DNA of 64,000 bases. Source: Candidatus Coprenecus pullistercoris. Its GTDB lineage: Bacteria; Bacteroidota; Bacteroidia; Bacteroidales; UBA932. This document shows, piece by piece, positions 26,101-34,069 of the stretch. Position 1 is the stretch's first letter, and the number at the start of each line of letters is the position of its first letter. The notes beneath the pieces are model-generated. The model was not told where the DNA came from and made no database searches. It was given only the letters and a program-made list of their open reading frames with translations. A program made the translations under genes and the position numbers. Location: positions 1 through 64,000 of the forward strand of contig DXAT01000021.1 of NCBI GenBank assembly GCA_019116965.1, given 5' to 3'.

Positions 26101-26311
26101 TGGCCTCCTCGAGCGGCAGGGTGACCTCCAGCTCGGTCTCGTATGCCGTAGCTCCAGGATAGACGGCGGCCACCACGGCTACCTTGACCTTGATCTCCGG
26201 GTCCTCGAGCTTGCTCATGCTGTTATAGGCGAAGGCTCCGCCTATAATGAGGCAGATAAGCACCGCTACGACAAGAATTTTGTTTTTCAAGGCGTATTCT
26301 GCTATGTTCAT
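23183..26311 (-). CDS. RND family efflux pump, inner-membrane transporter
   Basis: A 1042-residue proton-driven exporter of the AcrB/CzcA superfamily. It starts with a membrane helix (ALKNKILVVAVLICLIIGGAF), then a large periplasmic loop, six helices (SGVIIATSLVVIVFGSFFIL, then GILVDNAIVIVDGILVDM with the proton-relay Asp), a second loop and six more helices (LGIIGMMIKNGIVLIDEID). The TM4 motif is VDNA rather than the VDDA of AcrB. Substrates may be lipophilic compounds; heavy-metal type (CzcA) is not supported by specific residues I can see. It starts 12 bases after the adaptor gene. Confidence 0.93.
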   Translation of the reverse strand: MNIAEYALKNKILVVAVLICLIIGGAFAYNSMSKLEDPEIKVKVAVVAAVYPGATAYETELEVTLPLEEAIRKMSEVGTVASQSFDDMAIITVTLKTTTPDSDTQQEWDMLRRKVNDTKASLPASAQVMVMDDYGDVYGMFYALTFDGYEYDEAGRYADMICREISNIEGVAKAITYGERTRCVNIDMKADRMANLGVHPTELLTTLNSQNSVIYSGYFDTPDRRMKIEMGDAYESIDDIRNLIIQGHEDDQLKLSDVADITYGYQTPVRNSMKYDGQPSIGLLISAESGTDIIKIGKEVESRLEEIKAESIPTGMEFHKVFFQPEIVSGSINTFIINLIESILIVILLLMLTMGFRSGVIIATSLVVIVFGSFFILDMMDGTLQRVSLGSFIVAMGILVDNAIVIVDGILVDMKRGIPKPQCLTNICKKTAMPLLGATVIAILAFFPIFMSPDMAGTYVRDLFIVLAVSLLLSWVLALTHVPVHCDLTLRYPKGSGTATENKDPFDSKIYRWFRRVLDHVLSHRLIAVGIAVILVLGSVWCYQYIPQMFFPDMAYNQLYIEYRMPEGTAPGKVEKDLEEIEAYIRQDDNVNHVVTSLGGTPGRYCLVRAIADPSLSYGELIIDYEDYDKMIESIPKMQKELMAAYPDAYVRVKQYNLMYRPYPVEAMFQGPDPAVLKNLCAQARAIMEESDATWLVTDDWSPKVPAVKVEYDQAAARQAGISRSAAGISVMAAAEGIPCGTLNDGAERLGIYIRSTGMDGEPVGDIGNAPVWGLLPSVSSVANMETVQGVMTGTTGREDIIGALVRPLPLNSVTSGTVVEWNEPKICRYNGQRAIKAQCNNTAGYTAAQARDAIKDRIEAIELPDGYTLTWLGEYDASRQSTRYLFKYFPHAIVVMLLIMIALFKDIKKPLIIVCCLPLVAIGIVFGMLAAGMSFGFVAMVGCLGIIGMMIKNGIVLIDEIDRQLSLGAEPYKAVVDSTLSRLRPVMMASMTTVLGMAPLLFDPLFGSLAVTIMGGLTVGTLITLVFLPVLYSLFFKIKKA

Positions 26312-26323
26312 GGCTGCTGCGCT

Positions 26324-27409
26324 TTACAGAAGATTACCCGGATTGGTGGATGACTTGCCGGGGAGTATTTTGACCTGAGCTCCCTCCTTCAGTGACCGGG
26401 TGCCGGCCGACACTATTGTCTCTCCGGCTTTCAGTCCGGACATGATGCGGGCGTTTCCGTCCCGGTCCAGAATGCCTGCCGTTACATGTCTTCTTGTCAC
26501 AGTATTTTCAGGAGTCACCACCCATACACAGCTTTGCCCGTTCTCCTCGAAGAGGGCTGTGGCCGGAATGCTTACCGAAGCCTCATCATCCGTGCGGTAT
26601 TCGATACAGACTCCGGCACTGATGCCGGGGTTGGGCATGGTTCCGTCTGCTGCCGGCAGCAGCGCATAGCGGGCAGTGAACAGCTGGTTGAGGTTGGCCT
26701 TCTTGGTTATGTCGATGAGTCTGAGCTCAAATGTCCTGTCTGGAAAGACATCCACCGTACACCAGCTGCGTACGGTCCGGTCTATGTTGACGAAGTCAGC
26801 GGCAGGTATGTCCACTTTTACAATCGGTGCGCCGTCACTTATGAGCGTTATCACGGGCATACCGGCGCCTACTGTCTCGCCCGCCTCGAAGAGTACCTGC
26901 TGGACATATCCGTCGAATGGAGCGAGCATCTTCGTGTCGTTCAAGGCGTTCTGATGGGCGTGATAGAGGGCGGTTATCTGTTCGAGGCCGTAACGGGCCT
27001 TATCGTAGTCGTTCTGAGTCGCGCTGCCGCGGTCTGAGAGCTCAATGACCCTGCCGGCCTCGGCTTTCACCTGTTCGTACTGGGCTGTAGTAGCGGCCAG
27101 TTGGACAGCATAGTCGCGTTCCTCTATCTCCGCCAAGGTATCCCCCCGGTTTACATGCTGTCCTTCGCGGAAATGCACGGCGGCTACAGGCCCGGCAACC
27201 CTGAAAGACAGATTCACATCCCTTGCTGCCTGCAGCCGGCCGGGGTACGATACGGTTCTGGTGGTGCCTATGCTTTCAGCAACGGCTGTCCTGACATTGG
27301 GAACAACGGTTTCCTTGCTTTCCGTTTCCCCGGAACAGCATCCGGAGACTGTCACGGCCGCTAAAAGTACGGCAACGGATACGGACATGATACTTAGTGG
27401 ATTATCCAT
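26324..27409 (-). CDS. RND efflux periplasmic adaptor (membrane fusion protein), lipoprotein
   Basis: A 361-residue adaptor with a lipoprotein signal (AVTVSGCC). Seen: barrel-sandwich hybrid halves (SYPGRLQAARDVNLSFRV, VHFREGQHVNRGDTLAEI and MLAPFDGYVQQVLFEAGETV), a short alpha-hairpin between them, the beta-barrel, and a C-terminal membrane-proximal domain (VVTPENTVTRRHVTAG, GLKAGETIVSAGTRSL). An alternative ATG seven codons later (27388) gives an equally good signal. It connects the RND transporter and TolC channel and heads their operon. A weak promoter candidate, CAAAGAATA on the plus strand at 27458-27466, lies upstream. Confidence 0.93.
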   Translation of the reverse strand: MDNPLSIMSVSVAVLLAAVTVSGCCSGETESKETVVPNVRTAVAESIGTTRTVSYPGRLQAARDVNLSFRVAGPVAAVHFREGQHVNRGDTLAEIEERDYAVQLAATTAQYEQVKAEAGRVIELSDRGSATQNDYDKARYGLEQITALYHAHQNALNDTKMLAPFDGYVQQVLFEAGETVGAGMPVITLISDGAPIVKVDIPAADFVNIDRTVRSWCTVDVFPDRTFELRLIDITKKANLNQLFTARYALLPAADGTMPNPGISAGVCIEYRTDDEASVSIPATALFEENGQSCVWVVTPENTVTRRHVTAGILDRDGNARIMSGLKAGETIVSAGTRSLKEGAQVKILPGKSSTNPGNLL

Positions 27410-27490
27410 CTTGTTAGTATATTTAATAACCTATTAATCAGATAGGGAGTGATGCTGCAAAGAATATGCCGCATGGGCAGTTCCGGGAAT

Positions 27491-28267
27491 TTATTGGGCG
27501 ATGAACCGATATACGATCTCTCCGTGCTGACGCTCAGGGGCGTCCTGAGAGGCTGTGAACCTGGAACGGGATGCTGCCCGCAGAGCATAGTCCCGCAGGC
27601 ACTGGTCCGTGGAGGATACGCTTTCTATGATGGCTGTGCCCATGACATATCCCTTGCGGTTGACTATGATACTTACTGCCACATCCCCCCCTCCGAGGCA
27701 TTTGTAGGCCGGTACCGGCAGACTCATTGCCTTGCGTCCGTCAAGTGTGTAGGATATGACGGACGGTCCTTTGTAGGACTCTTTGTCGGAAGTCCGGCTG
27801 CCCTTGTCTTCTATGGCGACATTGTCCCGGTCGTCCGAGGCTGCTTCGGCTTCCCTGCGGGACTGGTCGAGGCGTTCCTGCAGTTCCTTGGCTTCCTTGT
27901 AGATGTCTTCAGGGTGTTCGTGCCGGTCATCCTTCAGTGGTTCTGATGCGTCCACGGCCACATTGCGAATGCTCCTGGAGTCCTGCCGCGAGGCTCTGCC
28001 GAGCATCTGCGCAATCTCTGCATCGAGCTCTTCGCTGACGCTTTCCCTCATACGGGCCTGTTCGTCCTGCCTTTCCAGTTCCTCCTGGGCGGAGAAGTCG
28101 ATCAGGAAAGATGTATCCTTTCGGATCTGCGTATGTATGGACCAGGACAGCAGGATGATGACTGCGACAAGGTGAACGATGACGGTCAGGTAAAGTCCTG
28201 CCTTGTCATCGCTGTCAATCCTGAGCAGGCGCAGCAGTCTGTCAATTATGTTTGAGATGGTTTTCAA
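27491..28267 (-). CDS. TonB-like energy transducer protein
   Basis: A 258-residue protein with one membrane segment (about 24-43), a long charged, probably coiled-coil periplasmic region (about 58-155, rich in Glu, Arg and Gln) and a C-terminal domain like TonB (GGGDVAVSIIVNRKGYVMGTAI, then LRDYALRAASRSRFT). TonB proteins pass proton-motive-force energy from ExbB/ExbD to outer-membrane receptors. The proline-rich spacer of classical TonB is replaced by the charged stretch. The start overlaps the end of udk by 26 bases; the exbB/exbD genes are about 4 kb upstream. Confidence 0.75.
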   Translation of the reverse strand: MKTISNIIDRLLRLLRIDSDDKAGLYLTVIVHLVAVIILLSWSIHTQIRKDTSFLIDFSAQEELERQDEQARMRESVSEELDAEIAQMLGRASRQDSRSIRNVAVDASEPLKDDRHEHPEDIYKEAKELQERLDQSRREAEAASDDRDNVAIEDKGSRTSDKESYKGPSVISYTLDGRKAMSLPVPAYKCLGGGDVAVSIIVNRKGYVMGTAIIESVSSTDQCLRDYALRAASRSRFTASQDAPERQHGEIVYRFIAQ

Positions 28268-28859
28268 TGGTCGCTATCAGCATGTCTATGCCCACCTGGT
28301 TGTGTCCGCCCTGGGGCAGTATCAGGTCGGCGTACCGCTTAGTCGGTTCGATGAACTGCAGGTGCATGGGCTTGAGGGTCTTCTCGTATCTGTCTATGAC
28401 CTTACCTACATCCCTGCCGCGCTCGAGAGTGTCCCTGGAAATGACCCTGACGAGTCTGTCGTCGGGATCGGCGTCCACGAACACCAGGATGTCCAGCATC
28501 CTGCGGAGTTTCGGGTCCGTGAAGATGAGAATGCCTTCCACGATGATTATGTGCGCAGGATTGACTGTTAGTGTCTCCTTTGAACGGGTACAGGTGAGAT
28601 AGGAGTAGATAGGCTGTTCTATCGGCCTGCCGTGCTGAAGCTCCCCCAACTGCTGTATGAGCAGGTCGAAGTCTATGGCGTCAGGGTGGTCGAAGTTGAG
28701 TTTCTGCCGGTCTTCCAGCAGGGGAATGTCGCTGTTGTCCCTGTAGTAGGAGTCCTGAGGGACAACGACGACCTCACCCTGACTGAAATGCTCCGAAATC
28801 TTATGGACGACGGTGGTCTTTCCGGAACCGGTACCGCCGGCTATACCTATGGTCAGCAT
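28242..28859 (-). CDS. udk: uridine kinase
   Basis: A 205-residue nucleoside kinase phosphorylating uridine and cytidine to their monophosphates in pyrimidine salvage. Visible are Walker A GGTGSGKTTV, VVPQDSYYRD, the nucleoside-binding FDHPDAIDFDLL, EGILIF and a lid region (RVISRDTLERGRDVGKVIDRY). Length is normal. It lies 11 bases after asnS and is overlapped by the TonB-like gene, an operon layout seen in other Bacteroidales. Confidence 0.97.
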   Translation of the reverse strand: MLTIGIAGGTGSGKTTVVHKISEHFSQGEVVVVPQDSYYRDNSDIPLLEDRQKLNFDHPDAIDFDLLIQQLGELQHGRPIEQPIYSYLTCTRSKETLTVNPAHIIIVEGILIFTDPKLRRMLDILVFVDADPDDRLVRVISRDTLERGRDVGKVIDRYEKTLKPMHLQFIEPTKRYADLILPQGGHNQVGIDMLIATIENHLKHN

Positions 28860-28870
28860 GGCCGGCAGGT

Positions 28871-30265
28871 TTAGAATTCCGCGGACTTGGGAGTTCTCGG
28901 GAACGGAATCACATCACGGATATTGGCCATGCCGGTGACGAACAGCAGCAGACGCTCGAAGCCGAGGCCGAAGCCGCTGTGGGGAGCCGTGCCGAATCTG
29001 CGGGTGTCTATATACCACCACAGGTTCGTCATATCCATGTGCAGTTCGTTGATGCGGTTCATGAGCTTGTCGTAGGACTCCTCTCGCTGGGAACCGCCTA
29101 TAATCTCGCCGATCTTGGGGAAAAGCACATCCATGCCGCGGACAGTCTTGCCGTCATCGTTCTGTTTCATGTAGAAGGCTTTGATGTCCTTGGGGTAGTC
29201 TGTAAGGATTACAGGCTTGCCGAAATGCTGCTCCACTAAGTAGCGCTCATGCTCGCTCTGCAGGTCAACACCCCACGATACGGGATATTCGAATTTCGCT
29301 CCGGATTTTACGAGAATATCAATGGCTTCAGTGTAGGTCATGCGTACGAAATCTGTATTGACCACACCCTTGAGCCTTTCGATGAGTCCCTTGTCTATCA
29401 TGTTGTTGAGGAAGATCAAGTCATCCATGCAGTTGTCGAGTGCGTAGCGCACCAGGTACTTGATGAAGTCCTCGGCCACATCCATGTTTTCGTCTATCTC
29501 GGCGAAGGCCATCTCCGGCTCTATCATCCAGAACTCTGCCAGATGCCTTGGAGTGTTGGAGTTCTCGGCCCTGAAAGTGGGTCCGAATGTGTAGATATTG
29601 CCGAGAGCCATCGCTCCCAGCTCGCCTTCAAGCTGTCCGCTGACGGTCAGGTTGGTATGGCGGCCGAAAAAGTCCTGTGAGAAGTCTGCCTTGCCGTCTT
29701 CTTTACGGGGAGGGTTGGAGATGTCAAGAGTGGTGACCTGAAACATCGCACCCGCACCCTCTGCGTCAGATGCAGTGATTATAGGTGTGTGCAGATAGTA
29801 GAAACCTCTGTCGTTGAAGTATTTGTGTATAGCAAACGCCATTGCGTGACGGATTCGGAGCACGGCTCCGAATGTGTTGGTACGGGGGCGCAGGTGCGCT
29901 ATCTCGCGCAGGAACTCCATGCTGTGGCCCTTTTTCTGAAGGGGGTATTTCTCGGGGTCGGCCGTGCCGTAAAGCTCTATTCTGGATGCCTGAATCTCAA
30001 CCTTCTGACCGCTTCCCACGGATTCAACCAGTTTTCCGGTCACGGCAATGCTTGAGCCTGTTGTGATGTCCTTGAAAGTCTCGTCAGGCGTGAAATTGGT
30101 GAAGTCGCATACGATCTGTATATTGTTTATGGTAGAGCCGTCGTTGAGCGCGATGAACACTATGTTCTTGTTACCCCTTTTTGTTCTTACCCATCCCTTG
30201 GCCAGTACTTCCTTGCCCGGGGTCTCCTTGAGCAGTTCTGATACTCTCTGTCTCTTGATTGTCAT
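28871..30265 (-). CDS. asnS: asparaginyl-tRNA synthetase
   Basis: A 464-residue class IIb aminoacyl-tRNA synthetase charging tRNA-Asn. The N-terminal OB fold binds the anticodon ([20 protein letters not shown]). The catalytic domain has motif 2 ([21 protein letters not shown]) and motif 3 ([10 protein letters not shown]). Length and order are normal, and AsnS rather than AspS is indicated by the [13 protein letters not shown] stretch. It starts 12 bases after the alkaline phosphatase stop. Confidence 0.97.
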   Translation of the reverse strand: MTIKRQRVSELLKETPGKEVLAKGWVRTKRGNKNIVFIALNDGSTINNIQIVCDFTNFTPDETFKDITTGSSIAVTGKLVESVGSGQKVEIQASRIELYGTADPEKYPLQKKGHSMEFLREIAHLRPRTNTFGAVLRIRHAMAFAIHKYFNDRGFYYLHTPIITASDAEGAGAMFQVTTLDISNPPRKEDGKADFSQDFFGRHTNLTVSGQLEGELGAMALGNIYTFGPTFRAENSNTPRHLAEFWMIEPEMAFAEIDENMDVAEDFIKYLVRYALDNCMDDLIFLNNMIDKGLIERLKGVVNTDFVRMTYTEAIDILVKSGAKFEYPVSWGVDLQSEHERYLVEQHFGKPVILTDYPKDIKAFYMKQNDDGKTVRGMDVLFPKIGEIIGGSQREESYDKLMNRINELHMDMTNLWWYIDTRRFGTAPHSGFGLGFERLLLFVTGMANIRDVIPFPRTPKSAEF

Positions 30266-30277
30266 GATATTGTGTGT

Positions 30278-31486
30278 TTAAAATGTTATGTTCATAGCTT
30301 TGCATATCTTCTGCGGAATCTCCGTGTTGTCCATATGTCCGGAGAAGAGTACGCTGCCTGCTCCGATGGCGAATACGGGGACATCGGTTCCGGAGTGGTC
30401 CTTGGTGGTCCAGCCGATATGCGCCTCGTGCGAGGCTTCGGCCATATCCTCCTTCCCTTCTTCATTTACCTTGTCCTTGGAGCTGTCAATCCATCCGATC
30501 CTGTCGAAAAACAAGTTGTATCCCTCGTTCCAGGCAAGGGTAAGACCACCGGTCTCGTGATCGGCCGTAACGACGATAAGTGTCTCGTCGGGATGTTCAT
30601 TGTAGAATTCCAGTGCCGCTGCGACAGCGTCAGAAAGGCTGAGTGTCTCGAGTATCGCGGTCTTGGTATCGTTGGCATGACTGGCCCAGTCGATCCTGCC
30701 GGATTCGGACATGATGAAGAATCCAGGACCGTCCTCCTCATACAGGAAGTCTATGGAGGCGCGGACCAGGTCGGCCTGGCTCATGTCATCCCCAGTCATG
30801 TCTATTGCGTACGGCAGCTCTGTCCTGGACCGGCCGTTGTCCTGAAGCAGCATCATTCTCTCTGCTCCGTTTTTCATGCTGAGGAATTCATCCATGCCCT
30901 CAGCTATGGTATAGCCGGCTTTTTCAATCGATGTGTAGACAGAGGGCAGGTTGCCTTCCTTTCCGCAGCTTTCGATGAGCCCGCCTCCGGCAAAGAACTC
31001 GAATCCTGTGGCCGGAAGCCTTGAGGCTATGTCGTAATAGTTGTTGCGGTCGATGTCGTGGGCGTAGAAGGCGGCGGGAGTGGCGTGGTTGAGTCCCACT
31101 GTGGAAGAGATGCCGACCTTGAATCCCGCATCGTGTATCTTGTATGATATACTTTCAAGTATGGTAGTTGAATCGGGTGCTGTGGCCAGCATTCCGTTAT
31201 TGGTCTTTGAACCGGTCGAGAGGGCCGTCCCGGCGGCTGCCGAGTCCGTTATGAGATTGGAGGCGGAACGGGTAACCGCCCGGCCCAGTACCGGAAATGT
31301 GGAGAATGACAGCGGACGGCTGTCGAAAACATCTTCCGACCAGCCATTATAGTATTCGGATGCTGAGACATGAGTGAAGCCCATGCCGTCTCCTATGAAA
31401 TAGAATACATATTTGGCTTTCGGAGCCTGTGCTGCGGCTATCAGCGGCAGGAGCAGGAGCAGGATGATGTTCAGTGTCTTTTTCAT
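30278..31486 (-). CDS. alkaline phosphatase
   Basis: A 402-residue exported phosphomonoesterase. A signal peptide ends near AAAQA. The metal and nucleophile motifs are clear: FYFIGDGMGFTHV (first Asp), LITDSAAAGTALSTG with the catalytic Ser, HATPAAFYAHDIDRN, ESGRIDWASHANDT, TADHETGG and a C-terminal zinc-site His region (IGWTTKDHSGTDVP). The length is shorter than E. coli PhoA but usual for Bacteroidota forms. It follows the exb operon terminator; no clear TAnnTTTG box is seen before it. Confidence 0.95.
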   Translation of the reverse strand: MKKTLNIILLLLLPLIAAAQAPKAKYVFYFIGDGMGFTHVSASEYYNGWSEDVFDSRPLSFSTFPVLGRAVTRSASNLITDSAAAGTALSTGSKTNNGMLATAPDSTTILESISYKIHDAGFKVGISSTVGLNHATPAAFYAHDIDRNNYYDIASRLPATGFEFFAGGGLIESCGKEGNLPSVYTSIEKAGYTIAEGMDEFLSMKNGAERMMLLQDNGRSRTELPYAIDMTGDDMSQADLVRASIDFLYEEDGPGFFIMSESGRIDWASHANDTKTAILETLSLSDAVAAALEFYNEHPDETLIVVTADHETGGLTLAWNEGYNLFFDRIGWIDSSKDKVNEEGKEDMAEASHEAHIGWTTKDHSGTDVPVFAIGAGSVLFSGHMDNTEIPQKICKAMNITF

Positions 31487-31501
31487 ATTTGATATTTAGT
31501 T

Positions 31502-31540
31502 AAAAATGGGTGTCCCACTAAGCATGAGGCACCCATTTTC
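31502..31540 (-). terminator. Rho-independent terminator of the exb operon
   Basis: On the minus strand GAAAATGGGTGCC pairs with the GGACACCCATTTTT side (one wobble), followed by five T. It lies 20 bases after the second exbD stop and before the phosphatase start at 31486. Confidence 0.85.
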
Positions 31541-31559
31541 AAATGGTCAGCAGAGATTG

Positions 31560-32030
31560 TCAGTGTGTGACAGTCTTTCTTGCTGCATACATTATCTTCA
31601 GTGCTGAGCAGCGGCGCAGTTCCTGCTTCACATCGGTTACGATACCCATACGGGTATTCTCATCGATCTTGAGCGAGATGGTCATCAGCTCACGGTCTGC
31701 CTCGCTGAGGGCCTCGCGTTCAGCAGCGACGAAGTCACTGATGTCCTTTACGGTCCTAAACGAGTCGTTGAGCTGGATACGGGAGTCTGTACCGTACTCT
31801 TTCTGATATTGCAGGGATGGGGTACCGATGAATATGTAGGACGAAAGGTCCTTCCTTTCCAAACGGATGACTTCAGAGGCCTCAGGCAGCCTTACATTCA
31901 CCATACGGTCTGTCTGGCGCATGCTGGTGGAGACCATGAAGAACATGAGAATCATGAACACGATGTCCGGGAGGGACGCTGTGTTGATTCCGGGAGTTCC
32001 CTTGTCACCTTTTCGTATAAATTTAGCCAT
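31560..32030 (-). CDS. ExbD/TolR family biopolymer transport protein (second copy)
   Basis: A 156-residue protein with one N-terminal membrane helix (about 23-42, LPDIVFMILMFFMVSTSM) whose Asp is the proton-channel residue of ExbD/TolR, then a periplasmic domain. ExbD works with ExbB to power TonB or Tol systems. It is last in the exb operon and has a strong Shine-Dalgarno site. This copy has a shorter periplasmic part than its neighbour, with an ending unlike canonical ExbD. Confidence 0.92.
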   Translation of the reverse strand: MAKFIRKGDKGTPGINTASLPDIVFMILMFFMVSTSMRQTDRMVNVRLPEASEVIRLERKDLSSYIFIGTPSLQYQKEYGTDSRIQLNDSFRTVKDISDFVAAEREALSEADRELMTISLKIDENTRMGIVTDVKQELRRCSALKIMYAARKTVTH

Positions 32031-32034
32031 ATTG

Positions 32035-32041
32035 CCTCCTT
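32035..32041 (-). promoter_or_regulatory. strong Shine-Dalgarno site of the second exbD
   Basis: AAGGAGG on the minus strand, four bases before the ATG at 32030, in the non-coding gap after the previous exbD. Confidence 0.7.
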
Positions 32042-32043
32042 AA

Positions 32044-32628
32044 TTATTGTTTAGTTACATCCAACGGTTCAGCCTCGGAGACACGGTTCGGGACAGCTTC
32101 CCTTACGATTTCCTGTTCTTCGGCATTCAGTTCGTTATACACGTTTCCGAAGTGGGCAATCGAGAAATCATCCCTGACCTTGTTGATGGCCCTGACCAGA
32201 ATGTTCTGAATCTCGACATATTTGCTGTAGCTGCTCTGCCTGTCGTTCTGCAGGGATATCACACCGTCGGAAACCGGCCATTCGCGCCCCCAAGCCTCGA
32301 TATACTTCACTGTCTTCGAAGGAAGGTCAGTGCGGTCAGAGGGATTGGTGAGGAACTCAATTACGATTTCTTCAAGGTCTGCATCCGAGAGAATAACTTT
32401 GCCGCCTGCCATAACGCCGTTTCTGGAGTTGATCTTCACATCAAGCATATTACGACGGTTGACCTTCAGGTCCTCCACCTGCGCGTTGTCAGCAGGCATG
32501 GGAGGGAGACGGCGCGAAAGTCCGGTCTCGGGATCCATCGTACTCACCATCAGGAAGAAAATCAACATCAGGAACGATATGTCCGCCATCGAACCTCCGT
32601 TAATTTCAGGTGTTTTCTTAGATGCCAT
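32044..32628 (-). CDS. ExbD/TolR family biopolymer transport protein (first copy)
   Basis: A 194-residue paralogue of the next gene. The N-terminal membrane helix (MADISFLMLIFFLMVSTM) has the conserved Asp and is followed by a larger periplasmic domain (LKVNRRNMLDVKINSRNG, VKYIEAWGREWPVSDG). The two ExbD types probably form mixed dimers inside the ExbB pentamer; that is inference. It starts 6 bases after the four-helix membrane protein gene. Confidence 0.92.
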   Translation of the reverse strand: MASKKTPEINGGSMADISFLMLIFFLMVSTMDPETGLSRRLPPMPADNAQVEDLKVNRRNMLDVKINSRNGVMAGGKVILSDADLEEIVIEFLTNPSDRTDLPSKTVKYIEAWGREWPVSDGVISLQNDRQSSYSKYVEIQNILVRAINKVRDDFSIAHFGNVYNELNAEEQEIVREAVPNRVSEAEPLDVTKQ

Positions 32629-32634
32629 AGTTAA

Positions 32635-33096
32635 TTATCGATTGCGTATAAGATTTCTTAAGCTGCCCCAAATCAAGGCGAGAATAGCGATTACGACCAG
32701 TGCGTAGCTCAGGTTGAGCAGGGTATCGGTCATCTTGAGAGTTGCGTCGGTAGGCTGCACGGCCATATTGACGGCAATGGGATCTCCGCTGGCCAGCAGG
32801 TAAGATGCTCCCACGAGTACGATGGCTATGACGAGAGTGACAGCCGTCCTCTTGAGGGATCTCTTGTTGCCGGCTATGTTTACCAGAGACAGGATGACAA
32901 CGAGAACCAGTGCTGCGATAACAAGAGCATAGGCCCAGAAGAGCACCATGTCAAGCAGTCCGGTCGTTGCAAGTGCCTCTGCCTCGTTGGCGACAGTGTA
33001 GAGTCCGGTCTTCGAGTTGAAGATGAAGAACGCTACCAGGCCCACCAGCGAGACTACCAGCAGGATTATTTCTAATACTTTTGCGAATTTTGACAT
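32635..33096 (-). CDS. four-helix membrane protein of the exb operon, unknown function
   Basis: A 153-residue protein with four predicted membrane segments (about 7-27, 50-72, 83-102 and 126-146) and a basic C-terminus. I do not recognise a named family. It sits between exbB and two exbD genes, 2 bases after exbB and 6 bases before exbD, a position that argues for a structural or regulatory part in the same motor. Confidence 0.75.
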   Translation of the reverse strand: MSKFAKVLEIILLVVSLVGLVAFFIFNSKTGLYTVANEAEALATTGLLDMVLFWAYALVIAALVLVVILSLVNIAGNKRSLKRTAVTLVIAIVLVGASYLLASGDPIAVNMAVQPTDATLKMTDTLLNLSYALVVIAILALIWGSLRNLIRNR

Positions 33097-33098
33097 AA

Positions 33099-33893
33099 TT
33101 ACTTATTCTGATATTTTACGATCATATCTACGAGAGCTATGGAAGAATCTTCCATGGAAAGGACGATAGAGTCAACTTTCGAGATCAGGTAGTTGTAAAG
33201 TATCTGAAGGATGATGGCAACGATAAGACCGCCGACGGTGGTGATAAGGGCGACTTTCATACCTCCTGCAACGAGGGTCGGGCTGATGTCACCGGCTGCC
33301 TGAATCTCATCGAATGCCTGAATCATACCGATCACAGTTCCCATGAATCCGAGCATAGGTGCAACGGCGATGAAGAGAGTAATCCATGAGAGGCCTCCCT
33401 CAAGACGTCCCATCTGGACGGAACCGTATGATGTGATGGATTTCTCGACTTCCTCTGCGCCCTGGTCGTATCTGAGCAGACCCTGGTAGAAGATGGATGC
33501 TACAGGACCGCGGGTGTTGCGGCATACATCCTTAGCTGCTTCGATACCGCCTTTGTTAAGAGCGTCCTCGACTTTCTTGAGAAGTTTCTCGGTGTTGGTG
33601 CTGGCGAGGTTGAGGTAGATGATTCTCTCGATTGCGACAGCAAGACCGAATACAAGGCAAGCGATGATGGTGGCCATGAAGCCTGCACCACCCTCGATGA
33701 ACAGTCTCTTGATTTCCTGATGTATGGGAGCCTCGGCGGGTGCTTCTTCCACAGTGGCCTCATCCATGGGCTCAAAGGCTACCAGTTCGGACGAGTCTGT
33801 GGTAGCGAGGGAATCGCCCTCCTGAGCAGATGCGTATTGAGCAGAGAAAGTCATAAGACCCATAACTGCCAAAAACATGAAAATTTTTTTCAT
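33099..33893 (-). CDS. ExbB/TolQ/MotA family proton channel protein
   Basis: A 264-residue channel subunit. A cleavable signal (ending ASAQE) and an acidic region precede the first membrane segment (about 69-91). The last two segments have the ExbB signature (APMLGFMGTVIGMIQAFDEI, then LVAGGMKVALITTVGGLIVAI). ExbB pentamers with ExbD convert proton-motive force into motion for TonB-dependent import. It is first of four genes; the tRNA-Ser gene lies 46 bases upstream with neither terminator nor clear promoter between. Confidence 0.95.
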   Translation of the reverse strand: MKKIFMFLAVMGLMTFSAQYASAQEGDSLATTDSSELVAFEPMDEATVEEAPAEAPIHQEIKRLFIEGGAGFMATIIACLVFGLAVAIERIIYLNLASTNTEKLLKKVEDALNKGGIEAAKDVCRNTRGPVASIFYQGLLRYDQGAEEVEKSITSYGSVQMGRLEGGLSWITLFIAVAPMLGFMGTVIGMIQAFDEIQAAGDISPTLVAGGMKVALITTVGGLIVAIILQILYNYLISKVDSIVLSMEDSSIALVDMIVKYQNK

Positions 33894-33939
33894 ACAATTT
33901 TTGATTAGTTAATAATAAACAATTTTTAAAATGTGTCTG

Positions 33940-34027
33940 CGGAGAGGGCGGGATTCGAACCCGCGAAGCCCTTTTGGAGCTTACACACTTTCCAGGCGTG
34001 CGCCTTCGACCACTCGGCCACCTCTCC
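33940..34027 (-). tRNA. tRNA-Ser (anticodon GGA)
   Basis: Minus strand. Acceptor arms GGAGAGG and CCTCTCC pair, the anticodon loop is CTGGAAA (GGA), the long variable arm of serine tRNAs is present (about 15 bases with AAGCTCCAAAAGGGCTT), and the T-arm has GGTTCGAATCC. Length is 88; the 3' CCA is not encoded. Confidence 0.97.
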
Positions 34028-34041
34028 TTGAAAATTACCGC

Positions 34042-34049
34042 CAAAATTA
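34042..34049 (-). promoter_or_regulatory. -7 promoter box of tRNA-Ser (TAATTTTG)
   Basis: TAATTTTG on the minus strand (34049-34042), 14 bases before the tRNA 5' end. No good TTTG -33 box is seen. The transcript may continue into exbB. Confidence 0.6.
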
Positions 34050-34069
34050 GAAATTATTTTTCATAAAAT

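Noticed and set aside
23183-26311. Heavy-metal exporter (CzcA) assignment for the RND pump
   Set aside because: No metal-specific residues or neighbouring metal regulators are visible; the general RND call is safer.
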